A stretch of 64,000 nt of DNA, taken from Dehalobacter sp. CP (GTDB taxonomy: Bacteria; Bacillota_B; Desulfitobacteriia; Desulfitobacteriales; Syntrophobotulaceae). Position 1 is the first letter of the stretch; each line of letters opens with the position of its first letter. This document shows, one piece after another, positions 1 to 8,193 of this stretch. The position numbers were made by a program, and so were the translations under genes. The notes below the pieces were generated by a model that saw nothing but the letters and a program-made list of their open reading frames with translations, made no database searches and had not been told where the DNA came from. The stretch covers positions 10,782-74,781 of the forward strand of contig VMEE01000091.1 in the NCBI GenBank assembly GCA_009910795.1. Direction: 5' to 3'.

Positions 1-38
1 AGGCGGTTGAAAAAGCGAAACAGTTGGGAGCTGTATAA
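1..38 (+). CDS. atpD: ATP synthase F1 subunit beta, C-terminal tail only
   Basis: Only the last 11 codons and the TAA stop are in the window, reading AVEKAKQLGAV. This ending, directly before an epsilon subunit gene two bases downstream, is what is expected for the catalytic beta subunit of F1Fo ATP synthase, whose gene precedes atpC in almost all bacterial atp operons. The call rests on position and on this short tail. Confidence 0.75.
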   Translation, partial: AVEKAKQLGAV

Positions 39-40
39 CC

Positions 41-442
41 ATGGCTGGAACGTTTAACTTTGTTGTCGTGGCACCTGCCGGCGAAGTTCTGAATACGGAA
101 GTTGAATTTGTCCTGGCACCTGGAGCGGAGGGGGAACTCGGCATCTTAGCCAACCACTCTCCACTCATTGCCAACCTGGTAATCGGGGTCGTTCGCTATA
201 CGCAAAACGGCAAAGTGGAGAAAATGTCAATTAGCGGCGGATTTTTGGAAGTTGCCCAGAACAAGGCAACGATTCTGGCCGACACCGCCGAGCTTGCGGA
301 ATCCATTGACGTCGCGAGAGCAGAGGCGGCCAAAGAGCGCGCTGAAAAACGCCTCGGTGAAAAACAGGCCGAGACGGACATGATCCGAGCGGAGGTTGCC
401 TTGAAAAGAGCTGTCGCTAGGCTTAGAGCAACAGAAAAATAG
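41..442 (+). CDS. atpC: ATP synthase F1 subunit epsilon
   Basis: The product (133 aa) is the epsilon subunit of F1, which sits on the central stalk with gamma, couples rotation to catalysis and can inhibit ATP hydrolysis. The N-terminal beta-sandwich shows the family pattern VEFVLAPGAEGELGILANHS (residues 22-41) and the ISGGFLEV stretch. The charged C-terminal helical hairpin (about residues 88-133, rich in A, E, K and R) is the regulatory arm. The length is normal. The ATG lies two bases after the atpD stop, and the gene ends the operon at a strong terminator. Confidence is high. Confidence 0.96.
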   Translation: MAGTFNFVVVAPAGEVLNTEVEFVLAPGAEGELGILANHSPLIANLVIGVVRYTQNGKVEKMSISGGFLEVAQNKATILADTAELAESIDVARAEAAKERAEKRLGEKQAETDMIRAEVALKRAVARLRATEK

Positions 443-460
443 CCTTAGGTTCAAAAGTAA

Positions 461-497
461 AAAAGGATGCAGCGATCATATGCTGCATCCTTTTCTT
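461..497 (+). terminator. Rho-independent terminator after atpC, bidirectional
   Basis: A perfect 13-bp stem (AAAAGGATGCAGC at 461-473 with its complement at 482-494) encloses an 8-nt loop and is followed by a T-rich run. The A-run on the left side lets it also serve the convergent csoR gene on the minus strand. Confidence 0.9.
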
Positions 498-531
498 ATC
501 TGGTCTTATCTGATCATAATCTATTCCGCAT

Positions 532-834
532 TTATTTTAGAAATTTGTCAATAGCATCATTCAGTCTGTCGATGACTTCGGTATTGTTTTCCTCATAAGC
601 ATGGACCAAACAGTGATTGATATGGTCACTCAAGATGACTTTACCGGTATTGTTAAGTGCGGAGCGGACAGCCGACAGTTGTATCAGTATTTCACTGCAG
701 TCTACTTCATCGTCAACCATTCTTTTTATACCTTCCAGATGGCCGATTACTCTGGCCAAGCGATTTAAGACATTTTTCTTGTTTGGATGGGAATGGGCAT
801 GGAGATGCTCATGCTCAAGGCTGTTGTTTTCCAT
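532..834 (-). CDS. csoR: CsoR/FrmR-family metal-sensing transcriptional repressor
   Basis: The product is a 100-aa all-helical DUF156 repressor, a family that binds DNA as a tetramer and is released by Cu(I), Ni(II)/Co(II), sulfide or formaldehyde. Cys46, His71 and Cys75 (in DHINHC) form the C-H-C triad that marks copper sensors of the CsoR branch. The N-terminus is unusually His-rich (EHEHLHAHSHP), which could add metal ligands. The start is the ATG at 834, behind the ribosome site AGAAGGGAG; an upstream in-frame ATG lacks one. It stands alone, convergent with atpC and divergent from ywmB, with no copper ATPase or chaperone gene beside it. Copper as the ligand is an inference from the triad. 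Confidence 0.88.
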   Translation of the reverse strand: MENNSLEHEHLHAHSHPNKKNVLNRLARVIGHLEGIKRMVDDEVDCSEILIQLSAVRSALNNTGKVILSDHINHCLVHAYEENNTEVIDRLNDAIDKFLK

Positions 835-967
835 TGGAGTGGCTCCCTTCTGTTGAGTACCTGTCAGAAAATTGATATATAACATTTTACCATGAAAAGG
901 CTTCTGGCGACATAGCTAAAGGAATCTAAAAAAATCTCTTATGTTTTGGGAATCTCCACTTTGGTCA

Positions 968-981
968 AACTATTAATAGTT
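968..981. promoter_or_regulatory. 14-bp perfect palindrome in the csoR/ywmB divergent region
   Basis: AACTATTAATAGTT is self-complementary and lies between the divergent csoR and ywmB genes. It could be an operator or a -10 region. It does not resemble the G/C-tract operator known for CsoR, so no regulator is assigned. Confidence 0.3.
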
Positions 982-1043
982 GATGACATTTGAATTAAAG
1001 ACAGGAATGACAACTAAAAATCAGTAAGCTGGAGTGAGAGAAC

Positions 1044-1676
1044 GTGTCTGGAAAAAAGACCTTGCTTTGTTTGTTCATATCCCTGACCATTATCGTCTTA
1101 TCAGGATCAGCAGCCGGGATTGTCAGTAGCATTAAAGCCCAAAGCAATCCTGACAGGAATCTTGTGCTGCTTCTTCATTCGGGACTTGTATCTTGCCAAA
1201 ATGCCCGAGTAAAATATATTATCTGGACGGAAGATAGCAGCAGTCAGAAAGAAATAGAAAATGTTTTGCAGTCAAGCGGCTTGCTATGGAATAAAGCTGT
1301 CCTGAGCGACTTTGCCAACAGAACGGCCTATCAGTACAGCGCAGAGCTGGAAGTTGATCAGGACCAAGAAAGCGATGTTCTCAACACGTATGAAGTACTC
1401 AACCTTCGATTATCCGGCCGGGAAACAAAAGTATACCTTGAAGAAAGCGTTGATCAGGAAATTGATATCCAACGTTATTTTAAAATGAACATTGTCAGCA
1501 TTATTCAAGAAACGGATATTCCATCACTCTATGCTCTGTCCGGTTATACCTGGGGATCAGGCCAGGGTATTAAAGCCGGGAAGGATACAATCAATATACA
1601 GGCGGTGACCAGAAAATCCGGAGATAATCGTGGAAGGACTGTACTTGCGCTGCCGGCACTCCTCGAGGAAGTATAG
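1044..1676 (+). CDS. ywmB: YwmB-family protein
   Basis: The 210-aa product has an N-terminal hydrophobic segment (about residues 5-27, ending in a small-residue stretch), so it is probably exported or membrane-anchored. The remainder is a mixed alpha/beta domain without catalytic motifs that I can recognise. The assignment to the YwmB family (named TATA-box-binding-like from its fold, function unknown) comes mainly from gene order: in Bacillus, ywmB lies between the atp operon and murA-spoIID, exactly as here. The start is the GTG at 1044, behind GGAG at 1031-1034. Family moderately sure, function unknown. Confidence 0.65.
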   Translation: MSGKKTLLCLFISLTIIVLSGSAAGIVSSIKAQSNPDRNLVLLLHSGLVSCQNARVKYIIWTEDSSSQKEIENVLQSSGLLWNKAVLSDFANRTAYQYSAELEVDQDQESDVLNTYEVLNLRLSGRETKVYLEESVDQEIDIQRYFKMNIVSIIQETDIPSLYALSGYTWGSGQGIKAGKDTINIQAVTRKSGDNRGRTVLALPALLEEV

Positions 1677-1820
1677 GATACAATAACTTTAAGGTTGACA
1701 TAGTACGAATAAGTTTTCTTTCCTGCTTGCAGGAAAAAAGACCGGTAGAAAAGAACTATTACTGTTGAAATGGAAAACCGGATATGGGATGATTAATACT
1801 GGATTGTTTGGACCGGATCA

Positions 1821-1829
1821 TGATATAAT
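1821..1829 (+). promoter_or_regulatory. Extended -10 promoter for murA
   Basis: TGATATAAT is a perfect TATAAT with the TG extension, 36 bp before the murA start codon. No good -35 hexamer stands 17 bp upstream, as is usual for extended -10 promoters. Confidence 0.6.
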
Positions 1830-1864
1830 CGTAGTTTAGAAATAGGTCAGGAGATGACAATAAT

Positions 1865-3115
1865 TTGAGCAAATTTGTTGTGACAGGCGGAAGAGAACTG
1901 GAAGGGAAAGTGGATGTCAGCGGTGCAAAGAACGCCATATTACCGATCATTGCAGCAAGTCTGCTGACTTCAGATAAGATTATTTTGGAGGAAGCCCCCG
2001 ATCTGCTCGACGTTCAAGTCATGGGGCAGGTTATCGAATCTCTGGGGGGAAAGGTTAAAAGAAAGAACAAGAAATTATATATTGAAAACAGGGATATCGA
2101 AAATATAGAGGCTCCTTACGATCTTATCTCCAAAATGCGAGCATCTATATTTATTATGGGCCCTTTGCTTGCTCGCAAGGGCAGAATCAGGATTTCTCAT
2201 CCCGGTGGATGCGCAATCGGGTCCAGACCGATCAACTGGCATATTAAAGGTTTGGAGCTGCTGGGAGCTCAGGTCCGTATGGATAATGGTTTTTTGGACG
2301 TTTCGGCCTCCAGACTGAAAGCGGCAAGAATATATCTGGATTTTCCGAGCGTTGGAGCAACCGAGAATATCATGATGGCTGCAGTAAACGCTGAGGGTAC
2401 GACCATTGTTGAGAATGCTGCTCAGGAACCCGAAATTGTTGATCTCGCCAATTTTATCAATGAAATGGGCGGCAAAATTCGCGGCGCAGGCACGAATATC
2501 ATTAACATTGAAGGGGTCAAAGAACTTCATGGGACCACGCATACAATTATCCCGGACCGGATCGAAGCAGGAACATACATCTTGATGGCTGCGGCCTGCG
2601 GCGGTGAAGTCTTAGTGCGGAACGTTATCCCTGTTCACTTGACCTCGCTTTTGGCTAAACTTGATGAAGCCGGCGTGGTATATAAAGAGGAAGATGACGG
2701 TATAAGAGTCATTGGCAAAGGGAACTATCATGCCGTAGACATTAAGACCCAAGTGCATCCGGGGTTTTCAACCGATTTGCAGGCTCCGATCATGGCGATG
2801 CTTACACGGGCCCATGGGACCTCAATGATTACAGAGACCGTTTTTGAAAACAGATTCATGCATGTCGAAGAACTGAAAAGAATGGGCGCAGATATCCGGA
2901 TTGAGGGCAGAAGTGCGATTGTCCAGGGAGTGGAAAACCTTCATCCCGCTACCGTAAGTGCGAGTGATTTGCGGGCCGGAGCGGGCCTTGTTCTGGCAGC
3001 ACTGACGGCCAATGGCACCTCGGAAATCAGAGAGATCCATCATATTGAAAGAGGTTATGAATACCTTGAAGTTAAATTAAGGGGTATTGGTGCCAATATC
3101 ACGAAAGAAGAATAA
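1865..3115 (+). CDS. murA: UDP-N-acetylglucosamine 1-carboxyvinyltransferase
   Basis: MurA transfers enolpyruvate from PEP to UDP-GlcNAc, the first committed cytoplasmic step of peptidoglycan synthesis and the target of fosfomycin. The 416-aa length is normal for this two-domain EPSP-synthase fold. The conserved Lys22-Asn23 pair (in SGAKNAILP) and the catalytic loop cysteine, Cys116 in HPGGCAIG, are present, so the enzyme should be fosfomycin-sensitive in principle. The TTG start at 1865 follows an AGGAG site. It lies between ywmB and spoIID as in bacilli. Confidence 0.97.
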   Translation: MSKFVVTGGRELEGKVDVSGAKNAILPIIAASLLTSDKIILEEAPDLLDVQVMGQVIESLGGKVKRKNKKLYIENRDIENIEAPYDLISKMRASIFIMGPLLARKGRIRISHPGGCAIGSRPINWHIKGLELLGAQVRMDNGFLDVSASRLKAARIYLDFPSVGATENIMMAAVNAEGTTIVENAAQEPEIVDLANFINEMGGKIRGAGTNIINIEGVKELHGTTHTIIPDRIEAGTYILMAAACGGEVLVRNVIPVHLTSLLAKLDEAGVVYKEEDDGIRVIGKGNYHAVDIKTQVHPGFSTDLQAPIMAMLTRAHGTSMITETVFENRFMHVEELKRMGADIRIEGRSAIVQGVENLHPATVSASDLRAGAGLVLAALTANGTSEIREIHHIERGYEYLEVKLRGIGANITKEE

Positions 3116-3193
3116 CCGACTTCGTTTGTATCATATCGCTGCCCTCCTGTGCATACAAATAGGATATGCTTGTACTGTGCAGGAGGCCAAAAC

Positions 3194-4129
3194 GTGAGTA
3201 AAAGAATGAAAACAATAACGGCCGCTGTCATGGCCGTTATCTTTTTTGTAGGAATACTGCCCGTGCTTATCAGTTGGTTTGGGGGTGAAGACCAGGACGA
3301 TCTGGGAATACCGGTAAGGGTCAAACTGGCAGACGGCCAGATCAGAGCAATACCCATAGAGGAATACCTGGTCGGGGTAGTTGCAGCCGAAATGCCTGCC
3401 GAGTTTGAAGCAGAGGCGTTAAAGGCCCAGGCTGTTGCCGCCAGGACCTATGTACTGAAAAGGATGGAATCCGCTGCGGGCAGCGACTTTGATGTGGACA
3501 CCACTGTCAATACGCAGGTCTGGAATACCAATGAAGAAATGCGGACAAAATGGGGAATCATCAACTACTGGAAATACCAGCGCAAAATTGCAGATGCGGT
3601 TAAAGCTACACGGGGGAAGGTTGTTACGTATCAGGGAAAAATGATTAATGCGTTTTTCTACAGCAGCTGCGGCCGGAAAAAGACTGAGCGGGCTGGAGAC
3701 GTTTGGAGTACAGATCTGGATTATCTCAAAAATGTGCCGTCCGGCGAAAGTGATTCGCTACGGTTCGTCAAACATCAGATCTTTCAGTGTGCTGAATTTT
3801 ACCAGCTTCTTGGTTTCACCCAGATCCCGGAAAAGTTTTCGGACAGCGATGTCATCTTAATTGAAAGGACGAAAGCCGGACGGGTAAAGACACTGGCTGT
3901 CAGAAACAAAGTTTTCAAGGGAACGGAACTGCGGAGCAAGCTTCAGCTTTCCTCAACCGATTTTGAATGGGAGACCCGCGGAACAGAAATTGAGTTTGTT
4001 ACGTACGGCAAAGGACACGGAGTCGGAATGTCACAATACGGGGCCAATGACCTGGCTCTAAAAGGCGAATCGTACATGGAAATCCTGGGACATTATTATC
4101 AAGGGACAAAACTTGAAAAGGCTTACTGA
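3194..4129 (+). CDS. spoIID: Stage II sporulation protein D, lytic transglycosylase
   Basis: SpoIID is a mother-cell, membrane-anchored peptidoglycan-cleaving enzyme which, with SpoIIM and SpoIIP, drives septal thinning and engulfment. From the GTG at 3194 (AGGAGG at 3181-3186) the protein has 311 aa. One N-terminal membrane helix (about residues 8-28) is followed by the SpoIID domain with the motif VVAAEMPAEF, whose Glu66 corresponds to the catalytic glutamate. EALKAQAVAARTY follows, and the C-terminal HGVGMSQYGAN motif is intact. A longer frame opens at 3149 but has no ribosome site. A spoIIQ gene, next in bacilli, is absent. Confidence 0.95.
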   Translation: MSKRMKTITAAVMAVIFFVGILPVLISWFGGEDQDDLGIPVRVKLADGQIRAIPIEEYLVGVVAAEMPAEFEAEALKAQAVAARTYVLKRMESAAGSDFDVDTTVNTQVWNTNEEMRTKWGIINYWKYQRKIADAVKATRGKVVTYQGKMINAFFYSSCGRKKTERAGDVWSTDLDYLKNVPSGESDSLRFVKHQIFQCAEFYQLLGFTQIPEKFSDSDVILIERTKAGRVKTLAVRNKVFKGTELRSKLQLSSTDFEWETRGTEIEFVTYGKGHGVGMSQYGANDLALKGESYMEILGHYYQGTKLEKAY

Positions 4130-4133
4130 TAAA

Positions 4134-4262
4134 TTAAAGAATAACTGCAATGATACCGATCACATAAAGATGCAGATCGCTGATAAAGCACGAGACACAA
4201 AGAAAAATCGAAAGCAGCAGCTTGTTAAACATATAAATACACCCGAATAGTAATACGTTCAT
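4134..4262 (-). CDS. Possible small hydrophobic protein (42 aa)
   Basis: A short minus-strand frame begins at the ATG at 4262 and ends at the TAA at 4134. The product is very hydrophobic (two leucine/isoleucine-rich stretches, with LLLSIFLCVSCFI in the middle) and would fit a small membrane peptide. A weak GGA lies about nine bases before the ATG. Nothing else supports expression and I recognise no family; it may be chance in AT-rich DNA. Confidence 0.2.
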   Translation of the reverse strand: MNVLLFGCIYMFNKLLLSIFLCVSCFISDLHLYVIGIIAVIL

Positions 4263-4704
4263 TCCTAAAATTCCAAAACATTACTCGATTTTAGTATGTC
4301 TTTTTTTCTTTTGAAACAAGAGACACTATAATTTTGTTTCTGAAAGAAGATGAGAGAGGGTGCAAGGAGTGGAAGATGAATATGATGCTCTTATATAAAC
4401 GGACCTAATTATTATGCAGCGATTCTGCCACCCACCATATAGCGGCCGGCATGGGCGAACTTTCCCGGACCGGAGACTGCAAAGGCATAAATACCTTCTT
4501 GTTTAATGCTTTTCTCAAAGATCCGAAGCAGGGGAAGACCATACTGGAAGGCTATAGCGGGCTTGATTTAGGAAAAAGGCGTGCCTGCCTGCAAATCAGT
4601 GTACATTATTTACCAGTAAGGGACATCCTCTTTAGGATGTCTTTTTCATTTGTACCCGCATATAAATGAACTAATACATTGCAGGTACAAAGGGGAGAGG
4701 GAGA
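4263..4704 (+). ncRNA. Non-coding stretch before spoIIID, possible terminated transcript
   Basis: About 440 bases separate spoIID from spoIIID without a convincing gene. A TATAAT stands at 4327-4332 (no clear -35) and a clean intrinsic terminator closes the region at 4622-4646. Between them are a strong ribosome site, AAGGAGTGGAAG, before a 10-codon open frame (4376-4408) and a GC-rich segment that can fold locally (CCGG and TGGG arms around 4447-4475). This layout suits an untranslated RNA or a leader with a short peptide. I could not match it to 6S RNA, RNase P RNA, a T-box or a riboswitch class. Only the -10 and the terminator are direct evidence. Confidence 0.35.
4622..4646 (+). terminator. 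Rho-independent terminator upstream of spoIIID
   Basis: An 8-bp perfect stem (GACATCCT / AGGATGTC) with a 4-nt loop is followed directly by TTTTTC. It separates spoIIID from whatever is transcribed upstream, so spoIIID must have its own promoter in the roughly 60 bp that follow. Confidence 0.85.
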
Positions 4705-4959
4705 GTGCAGGAACATATCAAAAGAAGAGCTTTGGATATTGGCAACTATATTATAGAATCGAGCTGTACAGTGCGGCAGACCGCGCAAATATTTGGGGTA
4801 TCCAAGTCGACGGTACATAAAGATGTAACGGAAAGATTGCCGTTGATTAACAAACGACTTTCCTCTCAGGTCAAGCATGTCCTTGAAAGCAATAAAGCCG
4901 AGAGGCATATTCGGGGAGGAGAAGCAACCAAGAAGAAATATATGCATACGGAGGATTAG
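4705..4959 (+). CDS. spoIIID: Sporulation transcription factor SpoIIID
   Basis: SpoIIID is a small mother-cell DNA-binding protein that activates and represses part of the sigma-E regulon and prepares sigma-K expression. The product has 84 aa, with the helix-turn-helix in residues 22-41 (QTAQIFGVSKSTVHKDV) and the basic C-terminal tail that contributes to DNA binding. The start is the GTG at 4705, with AGGGGAGAGGGAGA before it. The family ending KKYMHTED is preserved. A sigma-E promoter would be expected; I see only a weak CATATAAA before the gene. Confidence 0.95.
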   Translation: MQEHIKRRALDIGNYIIESSCTVRQTAQIFGVSKSTVHKDVTERLPLINKRLSSQVKHVLESNKAERHIRGGEATKKKYMHTED

Positions 4960-5055
4960 CTCCTAAAAGACAGACAGAAAATATAGGTCGTAAAAAACGG
5001 AAAGAAAGAGGAAAACATAAAATTACATCGAATAATATGAGCAAAGCTATGAAAA

Positions 5056-5083
5056 GAATCTCCCCTCAGGGAGATTCAATTTT
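5056..5083 (+). terminator. Rho-independent terminator between spoIIID and mreB/mbl
   Basis: A 9-bp perfect stem (GAATCTCCC / GGGAGATTC) with the loop CTCA is followed by AATTTT. The T-run is short but the stem is strong. Confidence 0.75.
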
Positions 5084-5181
5084 GGCTGCCGCCCTGCATG
5101 TAAAAGCTTGGCGTCTGCCAGGTTTTTCTAATTTTCATGGGACAAGCCAATAGAATCGTGAAGTGAAAGGGGCAGCACCTG

Positions 5182-6171
5182 ATGTTTGGGACTGATCTCG
5201 GGATTGATTTAGGCACGGCGAGTGTTCTGGTCTATGCACAAGGCAGGGGTATCGTTTTGCACGAGCCTTCGGTCGTTGCGATTGATAAGAACACAGGTAG
5301 AAGAATTGCGGTCGGCCAAGAGGCCAGAATGATGCTTGGCAGGACTCCCGGAAGCATTATGGTCATCAGGCCGATGAGGGATGGCGTCATTGCAGATTAT
5401 CAGACCACCGAAATCATGCTGAAATATTTACTCAAAAAAGCGGGAATAAAAAACTGGCCTTTTATAAAAAATAGAGTTGTTGTCTGTATACCGTCCGGAG
5501 TCACCGAAGTTGAAGAAAGGGCTGTAAAACAAGCCGCTATGAAAGCCGGTGCCGGACAGGTCAAAGTAATTGAGGAACCTTATGCAGCTGCCCTGGGGGC
5601 CGGTATGGACATATACGGACCCGAAGGAAACATGGTCGTCGATATCGGCGGTGGAACGACAGATATTGCAGTAATCAGCCTGGGTGGGGTCGTAACCAAA
5701 AAAAGCATTCGCATGGGCGGGGATAAACTGGATGAATCGATTATCAGGTTTATTCGTAGAGAATTCAATTTAATGATCGGAGAAAGAACGGCGGAAGATA
5801 TCAAGATCAAAGTCGGCTGCGCCGTTAAGGAAGGAAAAGCAGACGACGCGGAGATCGATGTCAGAGGAAGAGATCTCATCACCGGACTCCCGAAGACCAT
5901 CACGGTAGATTCAAAAATGACGTATAAAGCGATGGAAGAATCGCTGGAAGTGATTGTAGCCGGAGTTAAAGATGTTCTAGAGCGTACACCGCCGGAACTT
6001 GCTGCGGATATTATGAACAGGGGAATCGTACTTACCGGCGGAGGATCGATGGTGAATTCCCTGGATCTGAGGATTTCCAAGGAGACGGGACTCATTGTGA
6101 CCCTTGCCGATCATCCGATTTCCTGTGTCGCTTTAGGGACAGGCAAAGTCCTTAAAAACAGTTTCAAGTGA
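5182..6171 (+). CDS. mbl: Rod shape-determining actin homologue (MreB/Mbl family)
   Basis: This membrane-associated bacterial actin forms ATP-dependent filaments that guide lateral wall synthesis. The 329-aa protein shows the actin-fold nucleotide motifs: phosphate 1 DLGTASVLVY near the N-terminus, phosphate 2 VDIGGGTTDIAVISLGG (about residue 155) and the adenosine motif GIVLTGGGSM (about residue 282). The position directly after spoIIID is that of mbl in Bacillus, hence the symbol; mreB is the alternative name. The ATG at 5182 follows GAAAGGGGCAG. Confidence 0.93.
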   Translation: MFGTDLGIDLGTASVLVYAQGRGIVLHEPSVVAIDKNTGRRIAVGQEARMMLGRTPGSIMVIRPMRDGVIADYQTTEIMLKYLLKKAGIKNWPFIKNRVVVCIPSGVTEVEERAVKQAAMKAGAGQVKVIEEPYAAALGAGMDIYGPEGNMVVDIGGGTTDIAVISLGGVVTKKSIRMGGDKLDESIIRFIRREFNLMIGERTAEDIKIKVGCAVKEGKADDAEIDVRGRDLITGLPKTITVDSKMTYKAMEESLEVIVAGVKDVLERTPPELAADIMNRGIVLTGGGSMVNSLDLRISKETGLIVTLADHPISCVALGTGKVLKNSFK

Positions 6172-6187
6172 GAATCCGGGGACAAAA

Positions 6188-6916
6188 ATGAAACAATTGA
6201 AAATATTGGGAACGCGTATTGATCCAGCTAGTTTGCAGGACTGCCTTGAAACTATTAAAAATACGATTTTGCTGGGGCAGCAACTCCGGATTGTGACCGC
6301 AAATCCCGAATTAATTTACAAAGCTGAACATGACGCCAATCTCCTAGCAGTCATCAATTCAGCCGGTCTTGTCGTACCGGATGGGGTCGGCGTAGTTTGG
6401 GCTGCCCGGAAACTTGGCCGTCCGGTCAAAGAAAGAGTAACCGGCATCGACCTGACAGCAGGGATTTTAGGGGAAAGCAACCGTCACGGATGGAGAATAT
6501 TTCTGTTGGGCGCGAAGCCGGGCATTGCAGAAAAAGTTATTCGGCAGCAGAGCCTGAGGTACCCGGGGATAGCGTTGGCGTGTCATCATGGTTTTTTTAC
6601 GCAGGCAGAAGAACCGGAGGTCATCCGGCAGATCCGTCACTTTGCACCGGATATTCTTTTGGTTGGCTTGGGTGCCCCCAAACAGGAATACTGGAATCAT
6701 GAACACCCCGGGCTGGCTAAAGTAAGTATGGGTATCGGGGGGTCATTCGACGTACTGTCAGGAGAAGTGAAACGTGCCCCCGAGATATTTCGGGAATCCG
6801 GATTGGAATGGCTTTACCGGCTGATCAGCGAACCGGGCCGGATAAAAAGGCAAGTTGTACTTCCACTGTACCTTCTAAGGGTTCTGAAACAGAAATATTT
6901 TCCGGGATCTGACTAA
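6188..6916 (+). CDS. tagA: WecG/TagA/CpsF family glycosyltransferase (GT26)
   Basis: The 242-aa protein belongs to family GT26, whose members add N-acetylmannosamine (TagA, WecG) or a similar sugar to undecaprenyl-PP-GlcNAc on the cytoplasmic side of the membrane, making the linkage unit of wall teichoic acid or a related polymer. The family signature around the catalytic aspartate (ANPELIYKAE, then VVPDGVGVVWAA at about residues 62-73) and the GxGAPKQE segment (VGLGAPKQEYW, about residue 158) are present. It starts 16 bases after the mbl stop and is probably cotranscribed with it. The exact sugar is not shown by sequence. Confidence 0.88.
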   Translation: MKQLKILGTRIDPASLQDCLETIKNTILLGQQLRIVTANPELIYKAEHDANLLAVINSAGLVVPDGVGVVWAARKLGRPVKERVTGIDLTAGILGESNRHGWRIFLLGAKPGIAEKVIRQQSLRYPGIALACHHGFFTQAEEPEVIRQIRHFAPDILLVGLGAPKQEYWNHEHPGLAKVSMGIGGSFDVLSGEVKRAPEIFRESGLEWLYRLISEPGRIKRQVVLPLYLLRVLKQKYFPGSD

Positions 6917-7016
6917 AAAAACGGTTCATATCGGTTAATCTTGACCGGATGAGTCTAATAGGGAATAAATACGATTCTAATCGATCAGTAAAATAACCCG
7001 CTCAGATAATAAACGA

Positions 7017-7056
7017 AAGCTAAGTGACCGTTTACAGTGCACTTAGCTTATTATTT
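7017..7056 (+). terminator. Convergent terminator between tagA and the GT4 gene
   Basis: AAGCTAAGTG (7017-7026) pairs with CACTTAGCTT (7040-7049) across a 13-nt loop, followed by ATTATTTTTTC. The right arm overlaps the last codons of the convergent minus-strand gene. Confidence 0.8.
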
Positions 7057-8164
7057 TTTCATAAAAAGTTATTGTATCCTGAACCATTTTTTCAATGGAA
7101 AACAGGCTGACCTTTTGCCTAGCTCGGGCAGTCATTTCGACAGAAAAAGCCCTGTCCTTGAGCACCTTGCTGCAGGCCAGCGCCATCGCCGCAGGGTCAG
7201 CCGGCGGAACGAGCAGGGCTTCCTTGTGGTCTTCCAGAAGTTCAGGGATCCCGCCGACCTTGGAAGCTATAATCGGGATTCCGGCTTGAGCGGCTTCCAG
7301 TAAAACTAGTCCCATTCCTTCGCTCAGAGAAGGAAATACAAACAAATCCATCGCCGGCAGGGCCTGCCAGGCTGAAGGCAGGTAGCCGGTCAGCGTAAAT
7401 GGAAGTCCGGAAAGCTTCAGCTGTTCGGTCAGTTGATTATGAAGAGGACCTTCACCGATGATGAGCAGATGAAGGTCAGGGATTTCCGCAGTCAGCAGTT
7501 TCATCGCTTCAATCAGGTAAAACTGCCCTTTCACCGGGTGAAGACGGCCAATCGTCCCGATGACAAGACAATGATCCGGGATTGACCATTGTTCACGGAA
7601 GGCTTTGAACATTTGGTCTGGTTGAGTGAATGAAAATATTTCACTACCGTTATAGATCACGTTCACCGGCAAAGTTAATCCTTTCCTGCTCAGTCGGATG
7701 GCAGCGGATTGGCTGAGACTGACGGATACCGCAATAATGCCGGCAGACCAGTGCAGGGTGAGGTTATCGACCCAGAGAGAAATCCTGCCTTTGAGGGAAG
7801 ACGGATAATCGTACTCCGGCAGGCTGTGGATGGTTGAAATGCAGGGGATCTTGGTGAGTCTCGCGACGGTCCGCCCCAGAAGGTTAGCCCTTGTGCCATG
7901 GGCATGGATTAACGCAATCTTATGTTTGCGGCAGAAAGCAATAATGGTAGGCAAAGGGGAGAGGTCAAAAGGGAACTGCATGGGGAATATTTCAGACGGG
8001 ATGCCGAAAGACTGTGCGCATGGTGCCAGCGCGGAGCCCTTGGCCAGACAACCCAGAAAAGGATTTACGCTTTGCCTGTCCAGATTTTTCAGGAGATTCA
8101 GAACGTTCTGCTCAGCCCCTCCGATCTCGCCGCCTCCAATCAGATGAAGAACATTAATCGACAT
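7043..8164 (-). CDS. GT4-family glycosyltransferase
   Basis: This is a 373-aa GT-B-fold, retaining glycosyltransferase of the RfaB/GT4 group, acting on lipid-linked or surface sugars in the cytoplasm. The N-terminal acceptor domain starts with HLIGGGEIGGAEQNVLNL, a glycine-rich GGAE loop typical of GT4. The C-terminal donor domain has IGTIGRLHPVKGQ and the E-x7-E motif in FPSLSEGMGLVLLEAAQAG, which binds the nucleotide sugar. The start at 8164 follows GGAGGAGG. It is divergent from the O-antigen-ligase-like gene, suggesting both serve one envelope polysaccharide. Donor and acceptor are unknown. Confidence 0.88.
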   Translation of the reverse strand: MSINVLHLIGGGEIGGAEQNVLNLLKNLDRQSVNPFLGCLAKGSALAPCAQSFGIPSEIFPMQFPFDLSPLPTIIAFCRKHKIALIHAHGTRANLLGRTVARLTKIPCISTIHSLPEYDYPSSLKGRISLWVDNLTLHWSAGIIAVSVSLSQSAAIRLSRKGLTLPVNVIYNGSEIFSFTQPDQMFKAFREQWSIPDHCLVIGTIGRLHPVKGQFYLIEAMKLLTAEIPDLHLLIIGEGPLHNQLTEQLKLSGLPFTLTGYLPSAWQALPAMDLFVFPSLSEGMGLVLLEAAQAGIPIIASKVGGIPELLEDHKEALLVPPADPAAMALACSKVLKDRAFSVEMTARARQKVSLFSIEKMVQDTITFYEKIIS

Positions 8165-8193
8165 AGATTGCCTCCTCCAAAGCCTTTGGCATA

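Noticed and set aside
1719..1736. Terminator between ywmB and murA
   Set aside because: TTTCCTGC/GCAGGAAA forms a hairpin, but with a 2-nt loop and an A-run on its 3' side, so it is not a plus-strand terminator.
2075..2542. 155-codon minus-strand frame inside murA
   Set aside because: It is a shadow of a well-supported essential gene, as are similar long antisense frames in secA, eno, hppA and uvrB.
4304..4332. Full sigma-A promoter before the possible transcript
   Set aside because: The TATAAT is good, but the nearest TTGAAA is only 10 bp upstream and the 17-bp position is a T-run, so only the -10 is claimed.
4451..4669. 72-codon open frame between spoIID and spoIIID
   Set aside because: It runs through the intrinsic terminator at 4622-4646, has no ribosome site and no recognisable product.
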